Source: Halobacteriovorax marinus SJ (GTDB lineage Bacteria > Bdellovibrionota > Bacteriovoracia > Bacteriovoracales > Bacteriovoracaceae). Taken from it: a DNA stretch of 64,000 nucleotides. The position numbers were made by a program, and so were the translations under genes. How positions within the stretch are numbered: position 1 is the stretch's first letter; each line of letters starts with the position of its first letter. A model generated the notes under the pieces. It was not told the origin of the DNA and did no database searches. It saw only the letters and a list, made by a program, of their open reading frames with translations. The stretch is from assembly GCF_000210915.2 (NCBI RefSeq), contig NC_016620.1:3100001-3164000 (forward strand). The letters run 5' to 3'. Of this stretch, positions 8,766-17,657 are shown piece after piece.

Positions 8766-10541
8766 TTGATGAAGATAAAAAGAAGACATTTCTTAACTTT
8801 CACTTCACTCCTTGCGCTCTACCCTCTTAGTAAATTCTTTCAAAGAAGTAATCATAAAGGCGGGAGAGAAAAGAGGACTGAATATAAGAAGTATATTCTT
8901 CTCAATGTCGTTGAGTCTCCCTCTCGTTGGATGTTCGACACCATTCTAAGGCCTACAAATAATGACAAATTTATAGAGAATCAATTCATAGCGACTGGTT
9001 TTGCTCACATTGGACAAGAACCACTCGATTTTTCCTATGAGTATAAAACTTTTCCTCATAGGGGTATGAATTTTCCCGTTATGTGGAACCAAAGTCTTCC
9101 TGACTCAAAAGGAGGATCATTCGTTCTCAAAGAACTTGCTGAAAATATGCTCATAGTTCGCGGCTGCAATATGATATTTGATGGTCATGAAATAAATAGC
9201 AAGAGGTTAGATGCTCCCTCGATCGGAGACTACAGCATAGCTGGCCTGCACGATCACACCTCTCCAGGTTTATTTCCATGTCTTTCACTAGAAGGAGTTA
9301 AAGAAAGTGGTACTGCAGCACAAGCTTATCACTCCCCTTCAAAAAATAGAATCCCCATCAAACATAGTCATAACCACTATGTTGATTACCTCCTCGATTC
9401 ATTTCTTAATTCAAAAGAAGACGATAGTTCTGATGCACTACTAGAAGAGATACTAGCGCAAAAGTTTAGAAGAGATCATATCGGAGATTTTATAAAGAAC
9501 CTCAGACAGAAAAAGAAAATAAGAAACTTCGTAAAAGAAAATTACTCCCTTATAAAAAAGGACTACGAGAGTGCTATTTCTAAATATCAAAGCCTCATAG
9601 ACAGAAGTATTAGAGAGACACGAATTTCAAATCTCACAGATAAGAGAATCCCAGGCATCAAATTTCCATTAACACTTAAAAAGAGAGTTCATAAAGATAA
9701 AACTCCCTTTGATATTGTTGACTACATTGGAGCCTATAAGCAAGGGGACAGAATCATTATTGAAGATGATATAAGAGATATTTTTAAAACAGCAGAAATA
9801 AAAGAATTAGCAAAGCAAATGTCCTTAACAGAAATTGCTCTTAAATATGATCTTACAAATAATATTGTAATGAATATATCTGCGATTACTGAGATGACTA
9901 CAAAAACAATATCTTTGGATGATCTAGAAATTAAATCTTCTGGAGATACAGTTATTATTTCAAAGAAAAAAGAAGCTAAAGAAGAAGTACTTAAAATAAG
10001 TCATGAAGCGGATTCCCATGAAACGGGGTCAATATCAACTCTTGTTTGCGATTACCTAATGTGGAGAGCTGTTGCAAGTTGTACTCATGAGCTCATTAAT
10101 AGAATAAAAGAGCACGGTAAGTCTCAATGGGAAAATACCCTCATTCACCTAACAACTGAGTTTGAGAGAGAACCTGGAGAGATAGATAAAGGTTCACATC
10201 ATGGATTCACTGGCCACACATCTACATTTTTTAGTGGAAGCATAAAAGAAACATCTCTTATCGGAAATATTTATTCAATATCCCACGACCAAACAGATGT
10301 AAGTCCAGGTTGCGGAACGTGGGGAAAGGGTGCCCCTATTGATAAGCTTGGTAACCGAGAAATGGTATATGGAAATATCGCAACTTCAATTGCAGACTTC
10401 TTAGGATGCCCATCTCCAATGCCTCACGAACCTAGGGTATTTAAGCTCGAAAATGGAAGAATTCACTCACTTGTAGAAGCTCCTACAAACAAAGAATTTA
10501 TCAAGCAATCATTAAAATTTGAGAAGCCGGCTGCGACATGA
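8766..10541 (+). CDS. Tat-exported DUF1501/DUF1552-like protein
   Basis: 591 residues. The N-terminus KIKRRHFLTFTSLLALYPLS looks like a Tat signal (paired basic residues before a weak hydrophobic core), typical of DUF1501 and DUF1552 proteins. The end of the protein has LTTEFEREPGEIDKGSHHGFTGH and a final NREMVYGNIATSIADFLG segment, like the DUF1501 C-terminus (alkaline-phosphatase-like fold). Such proteins usually pair with multi-domain 'planctomycete cytochrome' proteins, and here a CxxCH protein lies two genes downstream. A 4-base ATGA overlap joins it to the next gene. The function of this pair is unknown in every organism I know of. Confidence 0.6.
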   Translation: MMKIKRRHFLTFTSLLALYPLSKFFQRSNHKGGREKRTEYKKYILLNVVESPSRWMFDTILRPTNNDKFIENQFIATGFAHIGQEPLDFSYEYKTFPHRGMNFPVMWNQSLPDSKGGSFVLKELAENMLIVRGCNMIFDGHEINSKRLDAPSIGDYSIAGLHDHTSPGLFPCLSLEGVKESGTAAQAYHSPSKNRIPIKHSHNHYVDYLLDSFLNSKEDDSSDALLEEILAQKFRRDHIGDFIKNLRQKKKIRNFVKENYSLIKKDYESAISKYQSLIDRSIRETRISNLTDKRIPGIKFPLTLKKRVHKDKTPFDIVDYIGAYKQGDRIIIEDDIRDIFKTAEIKELAKQMSLTEIALKYDLTNNIVMNISAITEMTTKTISLDDLEIKSSGDTVIISKKKEAKEEVLKISHEADSHETGSISTLVCDYLMWRAVASCTHELINRIKEHGKSQWENTLIHLTTEFEREPGEIDKGSHHGFTGHTSTFFSGSIKETSLIGNIYSISHDQTDVSPGCGTWGKGAPIDKLGNREMVYGNIATSIADFLGCPSPMPHEPRVFKLENGRIHSLVEAPTNKEFIKQSLKFEKPAAT

Positions 10542-11104
10542 AAGTAATAATACTTTTTCTAATTAATATTCAACTTATCTATGGATCGTCTTCTTATAAG
10601 GTAGACTACAGAACTCTTGATAAATTCTATGTTTACAATTTTTTATTATCAACCTTTGGACCTCACAATAAAGACATCTTAAAGAAGAATATTCTAAGTA
10701 GACCTGAGGTTTTCGCCGGAGGGTGCCTTCCCTACAAGGTTTCAATTTATAGGAAAGAAAATAGTGAAGAGGTTGAAAATGATGAGGATAGATGTATTAA
10801 CCACCCTGATGAAATTGGAGATCCTTCATTTGCACCAATTACATCTATTCGACAATCTTTAGTTGAGTCGGCATGTATCGAATTATTAGGTAATAAAGAA
10901 AGCATCACATACTTTGAAAAAAAGATCGGGTTCAAACTAAAGCAGCCCCCTTCAATTGAAAATTTGAATAAAGTTGTAGATATTTTCTTTTACAAGAGAT
11001 CTGTAGCGAATAGATATCAAACTACGTTTATGAATATTGATAAGATATCATGGAAAACGATACTACTTACTTTGTGTAAGTCACCCGAGTGGCAGCTATT
11101 ATGA
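10538..11104 (+). CDS. Small secreted protein of unknown function
   Basis: 188 residues with a Sec-type signal (MKVIILFLINIQLIYGS). Four Cys are scattered through the mature part (GGCLPYK, DRCINHPDE, ESACIELLG, TLCKSPEW). The last residues, LLTLCKSPEW, resemble the final helix of DUF1592/DUF1800-type proteins, which share neighbourhoods with DUF1501/1552. It could be a split-off domain of that system. It is coupled to both neighbours by ATGA overlaps. No family is recognised. Confidence 0.6.
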   Translation: MKVIILFLINIQLIYGSSSYKVDYRTLDKFYVYNFLLSTFGPHNKDILKKNILSRPEVFAGGCLPYKVSIYRKENSEEVENDEDRCINHPDEIGDPSFAPITSIRQSLVESACIELLGNKESITYFEKKIGFKLKQPPSIENLNKVVDIFFYKRSVANRYQTTFMNIDKISWKTILLTLCKSPEWQLL

Positions 11105-12867
11105 AGTCCAAACTCATGGTATTTACTTCTATTTTCATAGCTCTATTGCTCATTTATTTATTGAGCCCAACACAGAAGTTCACTAAGAAAAATATTGAAG
11201 TTAACAGTATCACGTTCAGAGAATATAGAGACGTCATCAAAAGAAATTGCTCCTCTTGTCACGATTATTATCTCGAGATGAGTGAGGAACAATGGGTAGA
11301 ATCAAATCTTGTCACTCCCTCCTCTCCTGCTCAATCAAGAGTATACTCTGCTATACGAGGAAGTAATGTTGGAGGGGACGAAGATATGCCCCCTAAGAAA
11401 AGTATTTCAAAAGATGATCTTGAGACAGTGAAGACGTGGATTCATGATTTGAAAAAGTATAGCAACAAATTTTCAATTTCTAAAAAAGAACATCTAGAAA
11501 TTAAATTTTCTAAAAATAAAGAGCTAACACCAATTGAAGTCTTCGAGCGATGCTTTATACAAATAGCAGGAAAAAGGCCCTCAAGACGAGATCCTCTCTA
11601 TAAGAAAGTAAAGCAAGACCAATTAAAACCAAGCAAGGCATGCTTACTAGCGCTACAAGAATCATCTTTCCTAGCTGAGAATAGAAATATTTCAAAAGAT
11701 ACTAGTCAAAGTATTCGTGATAACTTCCATAGATTTTTTACATCTTGGTATTCAAATTATTCATATTACAGAGCAGGCGCAACATTCCTTACCCATGATA
11801 TTCATCCAAGAGATAGTTCTGCTCTTCTCATGTCCTATGTACTTTGGAAGAATAAACCATTTAAAGACATCCTATTAACAGAAGGAACTCTACAGGCCAT
11901 TAGAAAATCGAACTCTAAAAATAATACTCACCTTTTTTTCGAGTCACCTTTAGAGATCCGAGAGTTTGAGCAATATAGATATGGAGATACCAAGAAAAAA
12001 GGACTCTCTAGAAACTGGAGCCCAAAGTGGCTTCCTAGAGGTGAGATTGTAGATATTGTAAAAAAAGAGAGCTTTCAAAAAACGCCATGGTATGTAAATA
12101 GAGATATGAATGTATTCTTATTTAAATCTCCCCTTACTCTAGATAAGGACCTTGTTGGTGCGAATACAACTCAAGCCTATATCTTGAATAATATGGGTCG
12201 TGATCCAGGAGAGATTAACAACGGTGGACTTGTTATCCCAAGAACTTGGTCAAGAAAAGTTCTCAATGACTTTCTTTGTAGAGATCTTCCAGCCGTTAGA
12301 ATTGAAGACACTGTAAAATATGTTCAAAGAGACTCTAAAATTAAATTTCGCTCAAAGTCCTCATGTATGCAATGCCACACGACTATTGACCCTATGGCCG
12401 GAGTAATCAGAAACTCTCAAGCAGTCTATACAAGTTCTGCTGGTGATTCATCAATTCATATCCGCTACTTCAAAGTCAGTGAGCCAAAGTCTAACAATCT
12501 CCTAACAGATGTTGATAGAAAATTTCATCTAAGGCCTCCTACTGGTCGATTTATATATAGAAATAACAATGGAAATTTAATAGATCAAGAGTTTAACAAT
12601 ATTCATGAATTAAATAAGATTATTATTAGCAGCGATGACTTCTATCAATGTGCCACAAAGAAGGTACTATACTATATGACAGGTATCGACATTAATCTTG
12701 AGGATAATATTTTCAATAAAGATTTGGATAAGAGATCAACGTATTTGCTTAGTGTTTTAAAAGATCTCTCTGAAAAATTCAAGAAAAGTGGTGACATGAA
12801 ACTTTTAATATATGATATCATCAACACTGATCTCTATCAGCAAGAAGACTTTGGTGGACTAAGGTAA
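11101..12867 (+). CDS. Planctomycete-type cytochrome c / DUF1588-like secreted protein
   Basis: The ATG at 11101 overlaps the previous stop (ATGA) and is preferred to an in-frame GTG at 11089. This gives 588 residues with an N-terminal hydrophobic anchor or signal. Residues about 40-115 are a PSCyt1-like cytochrome domain: C50-SS-C53-H54, then the MPPKKSISKDDLETVKTWI ending typical of the family. A second heme motif, C422-MQ-C425-H426 followed by TTIDPMAG, matches the DUF1588 signature (CxxCHxxxDPxG). It is therefore a periplasmic or surface di-heme protein. It sits with the DUF1501-like gene in one operon. The redox role is inferred from motifs only. Confidence 0.75.
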   Translation: MKSKLMVFTSIFIALLLIYLLSPTQKFTKKNIEVNSITFREYRDVIKRNCSSCHDYYLEMSEEQWVESNLVTPSSPAQSRVYSAIRGSNVGGDEDMPPKKSISKDDLETVKTWIHDLKKYSNKFSISKKEHLEIKFSKNKELTPIEVFERCFIQIAGKRPSRRDPLYKKVKQDQLKPSKACLLALQESSFLAENRNISKDTSQSIRDNFHRFFTSWYSNYSYYRAGATFLTHDIHPRDSSALLMSYVLWKNKPFKDILLTEGTLQAIRKSNSKNNTHLFFESPLEIREFEQYRYGDTKKKGLSRNWSPKWLPRGEIVDIVKKESFQKTPWYVNRDMNVFLFKSPLTLDKDLVGANTTQAYILNNMGRDPGEINNGGLVIPRTWSRKVLNDFLCRDLPAVRIEDTVKYVQRDSKIKFRSKSSCMQCHTTIDPMAGVIRNSQAVYTSSAGDSSIHIRYFKVSEPKSNNLLTDVDRKFHLRPPTGRFIYRNNNGNLIDQEFNNIHELNKIIISSDDFYQCATKKVLYYMTGIDINLEDNIFNKDLDKRSTYLLSVLKDLSEKFKKSGDMKLLIYDIINTDLYQQEDFGGLR

Positions 12868-14234
12868 TGAGCAAACTTGAAAATAATATTTTCGCAAAGA
12901 TATCTCTCTCGATAATAAGTTTAATTATAACTCTCTTCATTGTAGAGATTGGACTCAAGACTGTAGGACATTTTTACAACATGAAATTTCAAGCAGAGTA
13001 TATTCCGTCTAAAGAAGGCACTGACTATATCAGAGATGAAATGTATGAATCTTATTCATTCAAAGAGAGTAGCAAAGATGTAATTCTTTCTATTGGGGAC
13101 TCATTTACAAACGCTGGCAACGTAGAGAGTAAATATAGTTACCCTCATCAATTATTCAACATCTTTATAGATAACAAAAGACCAACTACTGTATTAAACA
13201 TGGGCCTTTGTGAAGATAGTACTTTCGGTGTTAATAAACGACTTAAAGATTATCTATCTAAAAGCACTAATACAGACAAGAAACCGACAAAAGTTCTTAT
13301 TCTCATAGGAGCAGCTGATAATTTTGAACGATTTCAAAAAGAAGCTATTACTGAAGTAAAGCCTTGGTATAGCGTATCATCACATAGCTGGTATAAATCT
13401 CTAAGTATATATAAGGTTATTCGACATATTAAATATCATTATATTCAAAAAGAGCTAACTTCAAATATAAGTGAAGCATCCTTAGTTAACACTAATGAAC
13501 TTCAAGTTATTCTCAGTGAGTATAAAAAGTTAAAAGACAACATTCACAATTCTACAAAAATTTCTTTAAATGAAATTGTCTCAAATCTACCGATAGGCTT
13601 TACAAAGTACTGTAACAATCTTCACATAAGCTTCAATACAAAGTATGAACTTCTTCATTCTTTAAATGTATATATGAGTAAGATTCTCGCCTCTCAATTT
13701 AAACATGACGAAGCCCTAAAATGGCTTTTAGACCTAGCAAGCTTTAAGCCTCTCAAGTTCTGGGGTGGTGAATTTGATGATGCATACTTTAGAATTGTTC
13801 AAACATTTCAATTTCAAAGTGAATACAGTGCTTCTGAAATTCTTAAAAGCTTAGATTCAATGCTTGCAAACTCACCAAAAATTAAAGAGTTTACTCACTT
13901 TAATGAGTTTTATACTTTGGTCAAAGAAAATGAAGAAGTAATGAAACAGACAAATATAAATAGACAGCAAGCTTGGAAAGAAATGATCTCTCTTAGTAAG
14001 GAGTATAACTTTGAATTATATATGCTCAACTATCCGTCTAACTATGTAAGTGCAAATAATATGATTAGAAAAGTTTCAGAGGAAAATAATATTCCTCTGA
14101 TAGATTTAAACCTATATTTTAATGAATTAATCGGCCAAAGTAAGAGAGATGTTTATCTAGAAGATGATGATCATCTTACTCCACTTGGTTACAAGTTAAT
14201 GGCCCAAGAAATTTATAGGGCCATTAATAAGTAA
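12867..14234 (+). CDS. Membrane-anchored SGNH/GDSL hydrolase (paralogue 1)
   Basis: 455 residues. One N-terminal transmembrane helix (residues about 10-33) is followed by a periplasmic SGNH domain. Block I is SIGDSFTNAGN with nucleophile Ser79. GLCEDSTFG and LIGAADNF sit at blocks II-III, and EDDDHLTP supplies Asp433/His436. It resembles AlgX/DltD-like or O-acyl-handling hydrolases of surface polymers. A large helical insert (about 200-380) separates the blocks. It shares its overall plan and anchor with the gene at 16241. The start overlaps the previous stop by one base, so it belongs to the 8766 operon. The acceptor is unknown. Confidence 0.8.
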   Translation: MSKLENNIFAKISLSIISLIITLFIVEIGLKTVGHFYNMKFQAEYIPSKEGTDYIRDEMYESYSFKESSKDVILSIGDSFTNAGNVESKYSYPHQLFNIFIDNKRPTTVLNMGLCEDSTFGVNKRLKDYLSKSTNTDKKPTKVLILIGAADNFERFQKEAITEVKPWYSVSSHSWYKSLSIYKVIRHIKYHYIQKELTSNISEASLVNTNELQVILSEYKKLKDNIHNSTKISLNEIVSNLPIGFTKYCNNLHISFNTKYELLHSLNVYMSKILASQFKHDEALKWLLDLASFKPLKFWGGEFDDAYFRIVQTFQFQSEYSASEILKSLDSMLANSPKIKEFTHFNEFYTLVKENEEVMKQTNINRQQAWKEMISLSKEYNFELYMLNYPSNYVSANNMIRKVSEENNIPLIDLNLYFNELIGQSKRDVYLEDDDHLTPLGYKLMAQEIYRAINK

Positions 14235-14239
14235 GGTAA

Positions 14240-14590
14240 TTAAAGACCTTTAGGATCAACAGCTTTTAGATTTAATTCTATTTCTATTTTTGCACCTGTT
14301 ACTTTCATATCTTTAAGTTCTTCTTCAATTAACTCTGTATAGTAATTTCTTACTTCTTGCTTTTCACCTTCTGTAAGATCGACACTATAGAAAGCCTCCG
14401 CAACCATTGTATTTGGAGCTCTAAAATCAAAATAAACTTCTTCAAGCTTTGCTACAGGTTTCCCCAATTTTAGACCAGCAATACTTAAGTGGATTTCAGC
14501 TAAGTCTCCATTTCTAAATGGCGCCGTATCCGATAGACCTGCTCCAAATGAAGTTAGGGAAAAAAGAAATAATGTTAGAAATAATTTCAT
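14240..14590 (-). CDS. Small secreted protein of unknown function
   Basis: 116 residues with a clear Sec signal peptide (MKLFLTLFLFSLTSFGAG). The mature 98-residue domain alternates strands and acidic helices and has no Cys. AGAGG lies 7 bases upstream of the ATG, so the start is secure. The gene is monocistronic and its stop is 5 bases from the convergent SGNH gene. I recognise no family. Confidence 0.65.
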   Translation of the reverse strand: MKLFLTLFLFSLTSFGAGLSDTAPFRNGDLAEIHLSIAGLKLGKPVAKLEEVYFDFRAPNTMVAEAFYSVDLTEGEKQEVRNYYTELIEEELKDMKVTGAKIEIELNLKAVDPKGL

Positions 14591-14688
14591 CGTAAACCTC
14601 TTTAAAAAATGGATAATTGCTATTATAGCACTAAATATCTGGCCATAAATAAAATAATGGCGAACGAAACCACTGTAATTACAATACC

Positions 14689-16122
14689 TTACTCAATATA
14701 AATAAAGAGGGACGGACTAGCACTCAGGGAAACCTTCTCCTTTTTCTCCTTACTTGCTTCCCAATCAAGCTGAGCATACTTAGAAAAGTCCTTCTCAAGA
14801 CTTTCCCCAATCACCTTGTAATAAGCTTCACCAACTCGAGCTTTAGACGAAACTGAAACAGGATCTCCCCACTTTGGAAGTTTACCCAAAAGCACTTCCA
14901 TCATAAAGCTACCATCAAAGCCATATTTGCCAGAAGTATTACGTTGATAGACTTCAACCAAATCTCCTTCCTTAAGAACTATATTCTCAATATCTCGTAC
15001 AAAGACTCCAACTTCAGAATGTCGAAAATTTAACTCAGTTATCTTCTTCTTGTTTATAAAAATTTCTAGATTCACTTCATTATCTTTCTCAAGTGAGACA
15101 TAACCTATTTTTGAAATATGACCATTAGTACTCGAATCGAAAACACTTCTTATATACTCAATCTTACCAGTTGTATTATATCTCCAGCCATGGAGAGAGT
15201 GCGTAAGAACCTCTTTGAAAGTATTCTCTTTGGTATTTGAAAAAGCAATTGCGCCCATATACTTATCTTTTGCAGCATGAAGATCATCATACATTATATA
15301 AAAAATCCCAATATGCTTTCCTGTTTTTTCATCTTTGTGATCACTATCTTTTACTATCCAGGCACCTTTATGACCCTTGTAAACTAGTGAATCGTCCCAG
15401 CCTACAAGTGATACTGCATGATTCAACTTTTCTTCGTTTAAATTCATATGAATTTCTAGTCCATCACTTGCAATTGCAAGGGGCTCATCTCTCATATTCT
15501 GTGCAGATGCGACAGCGCCATACTTCATAATTGCTTTTTTTACTTTTTCTCTTTTTTGTTCGTCCGTGCCAGAAAAGCTGAGCCATTCCATATCTCTTGG
15601 AAGGAAGTACTTATAATTATTCTTCAAAAGAACTCCATCGCTAGATGTATTTCCAAAAGAGTTAAAGTCTCTATTATTAACTGCTGGAGTTAAGCGCTCT
15701 TGGACTGCCCCTCCTACTGATAATAGGTACGCACTAGAGACTTGGTAATCGCCGCCAAGATGAACAACGAGTCCATCCTCAGGCTCATCAAGATTACTGC
15801 CAACAAACTTCTCTCCTTGACCAGAATACCAACCTTCTTGCCTATCTCCTTTTCTTCCGTGTCGATTAAAGCCATTAAATTTATCCAAATGATACTCTGC
15901 TAAATCCGCATGGCCCTTTTCGCCGCTCTTACTCCACTCACTACTTCTAAGAAGATTACTTTCAAGAGTACTCATCGTAGCAAAGGCCCAACAAGTCCCC
16001 CATGATTGTTCTTTAAAAGAGCTTACGGCACCAACAACACGAGAGTCATATCTTGTCGGAAGAGTGCTCTCTTTCATGCATGAAGATAAAAAAAGAATTA
16101 TAAAGAAAATAATAGGTCTCAT
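14689..16122 (-). CDS. Papain-like (C1A) peptidase lipoprotein with altered Asn
   Basis: 477 residues. The N-terminus has a lipoprotein signal (FLSSC, Cys15). The papain fold follows at once: oxyanion Gln39 and nucleophile Cys44 in QSWGTCWAFAT, and catalytic His235 in LNHAVSLVGW. The usual Asn of KNSWG is Asp259 here (IVKDSDHKD) and the following Trp is missing. Residues about 300-450 look like the beta-rich lectin-like domain that follows bacterial C1 peptidases. There is almost no propeptide. It is probably an outer-membrane or periplasmic surface protein, active only if Asp can replace Asn. It is monocistronic. Confidence 0.8.
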   Translation of the reverse strand: MRPIIFFIILFLSSCMKESTLPTRYDSRVVGAVSSFKEQSWGTCWAFATMSTLESNLLRSSEWSKSGEKGHADLAEYHLDKFNGFNRHGRKGDRQEGWYSGQGEKFVGSNLDEPEDGLVVHLGGDYQVSSAYLLSVGGAVQERLTPAVNNRDFNSFGNTSSDGVLLKNNYKYFLPRDMEWLSFSGTDEQKREKVKKAIMKYGAVASAQNMRDEPLAIASDGLEIHMNLNEEKLNHAVSLVGWDDSLVYKGHKGAWIVKDSDHKDEKTGKHIGIFYIMYDDLHAAKDKYMGAIAFSNTKENTFKEVLTHSLHGWRYNTTGKIEYIRSVFDSSTNGHISKIGYVSLEKDNEVNLEIFINKKKITELNFRHSEVGVFVRDIENIVLKEGDLVEVYQRNTSGKYGFDGSFMMEVLLGKLPKWGDPVSVSSKARVGEAYYKVIGESLEKDFSKYAQLDWEASKEKKEKVSLSASPSLFIYIE

Positions 16123-16130
16123 AGAGATCT

Positions 16131-16159
16131 ATTATACCTGAAAAAATGCAGCGGCTAAA
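16131..16159 (-). promoter_or_regulatory. Promoter of the C1 peptidase gene, apparently leaderless
   Basis: On the minus strand TTTAGC (16154-16159), a 17-base spacer and a perfect TATAAT (16131-16136) end 8 bases before the ATG at 16122. The expected transcript start lies 0-2 bases before that ATG. No Shine-Dalgarno is present. Confidence 0.5.
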
Positions 16160-16240
16160 CCTTTAGAAACACATAAAGCTATACAAAAAAATCTCTAAAC
16201 TATGTTAATATTATCAATGAAAACAACTGAGAACCAAATA

Positions 16241-17656
16241 ATGGCGAACGACAATCCAACATCTTTAAAGGTGAAAATCCTAATTGCTACGACTTCACTT
16301 GTACTTACGTTATTCTTTGTTGAAGTAACTCTTAGACTCTTAGGTGAAGCTGTTCTTGAAGCAACTCAAAGGGAGTATATTCCACCCTTCGATGAGAAAA
16401 ATAGCGACAACCATGACCTTACCTACGAAGTCTACAATTCAAAGAAAACTAAGGATATTAAAGTAGATCCAGACTCAGCTCTTTGCGTAGGTGACTCCTT
16501 TACAAATGGTGGAAATGTTCAGTCTTACGATACATATCCGTACTTTCTCTACAATCAATTTGAGAAAAAAGGAAAGTCCTTCTCTGTTTTCAACTTTGGT
16601 AAGTGCGAAAGCTCTACCTTTGATTCATATACAAGAATAAGAGATTTTATACAGAAAAAGAAAAACGCTAACGAACCACTACCAGGAAAAATTATATTAC
16701 TTACAGGCTCTGCAGACCTCTTTGGTGTAAACTATGGCTCGGTAAATGATTCAAAGCTTGAGCCTTTTATAGTTCCTATTGAAACCGGTGTTAAGAAGCT
16801 TAGAATTTATAAAATCTATCGTTTCTTTAAGTACGAACTCTTTAAGAGATTTTCTTTGACTAATCCACTTCGCATTCCCTACCAAGCAACATCTCCAGAA
16901 GAGCAGGTTGCACTAAAGAAAATAATTACAAACTCACTAACCATTTTCAAAGATAATAAGAGCGACTACAGCTATTCTAAAGAGATAGAAAAGAAAATTT
17001 TAAAAGATGTAAACTTACAATTATCAAAAGGATTCAGAAAGGAAGTACTCCCTCTAGAGAGTTTCTCTGGAAATATATATATCGAAAGAGTTCTTATCTA
17101 CTATGTAGGAATGCTCTCAAGAAGAGATATGCACAAAGAGGCCATTGATTACTTACTTGGTTTCATCAAAGATCACTCTAATTTTTACTGGAGAGATAAT
17201 ACTATCACTGCAGTTAAGTATTACTTTACTCAAGCAATACTCTTACAAAGTAAATATTCATCAAATGATATACATCAAATGCTAATTGAAACAGCTCCTA
17301 AAGAGGAAACGAAGTCCTATAAGAAAATCCTCAACCTAGTAAATTCGTGGGATGAGAATATAAAGTTATTAAATGCGAAAAGAGAAGAAACATGGAAAGA
17401 CTTATACGAGATGACAAAAAAAGAAGGTATCGAATTAATACTAATGAATTATCCATCAAATTATCAAAGTGCGAACAGTATGCTCGAAAGGACTGCAAAA
17501 AAATACAACCTTCGTTTTGTAGATAATAACTCACTTTTCCAAAAGTTGATTAAAAGAGATGGTAAAGAAAAGTATCTCTATGATGATGACCACTGTACCC
17601 CAGAAGGTTATAAAATTATGGCACAAAATATTTTCAACACTATAGGAAGAGAGTAA
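16241..17656 (+). CDS. Membrane-anchored SGNH/GDSL hydrolase (paralogue 2)
   Basis: 471 residues from ATG 16241. Earlier in-frame ATGs exist at 16202 and 16217, but the paralogue at 12867 aligns from MANDNP, and TGAGAA precedes this ATG. One N-terminal helix is followed by block I CVGDSFTNGG (Ser86), GKCESSTFD, LTGSADLFG and the DDDHCTP block with His451. The helical insert between blocks matches paralogue 1. It is probably a periplasmic esterase or acyltransferase-like enzyme acting on a surface polymer. The next gene, a radical SAM protein, starts one base after its stop, so the two functions are likely linked. Confidence 0.8.
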   Translation: MANDNPTSLKVKILIATTSLVLTLFFVEVTLRLLGEAVLEATQREYIPPFDEKNSDNHDLTYEVYNSKKTKDIKVDPDSALCVGDSFTNGGNVQSYDTYPYFLYNQFEKKGKSFSVFNFGKCESSTFDSYTRIRDFIQKKKNANEPLPGKIILLTGSADLFGVNYGSVNDSKLEPFIVPIETGVKKLRIYKIYRFFKYELFKRFSLTNPLRIPYQATSPEEQVALKKIITNSLTIFKDNKSDYSYSKEIEKKILKDVNLQLSKGFRKEVLPLESFSGNIYIERVLIYYVGMLSRRDMHKEAIDYLLGFIKDHSNFYWRDNTITAVKYYFTQAILLQSKYSSNDIHQMLIETAPKEETKSYKKILNLVNSWDENIKLLNAKREETWKDLYEMTKKEGIELILMNYPSNYQSANSMLERTAKKYNLRFVDNNSLFQKLIKRDGKEKYLYDDDHCTPEGYKIMAQNIFNTIGRE

Positions 17657-17657
17657 C

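Noticed and set aside
14657-14701. Short ORF beginning MANETT between two leftward genes
   Set aside because: Only 14 codons, no clear ribosome site and no conserved context. Noted only as a possible duplication scar.
15237-15530. 97-codon ORF on the plus strand inside the C1 peptidase gene
   Set aside because: Fully inside a gene with clear catalytic motifs on the other strand; composition is typical of an antisense shadow.
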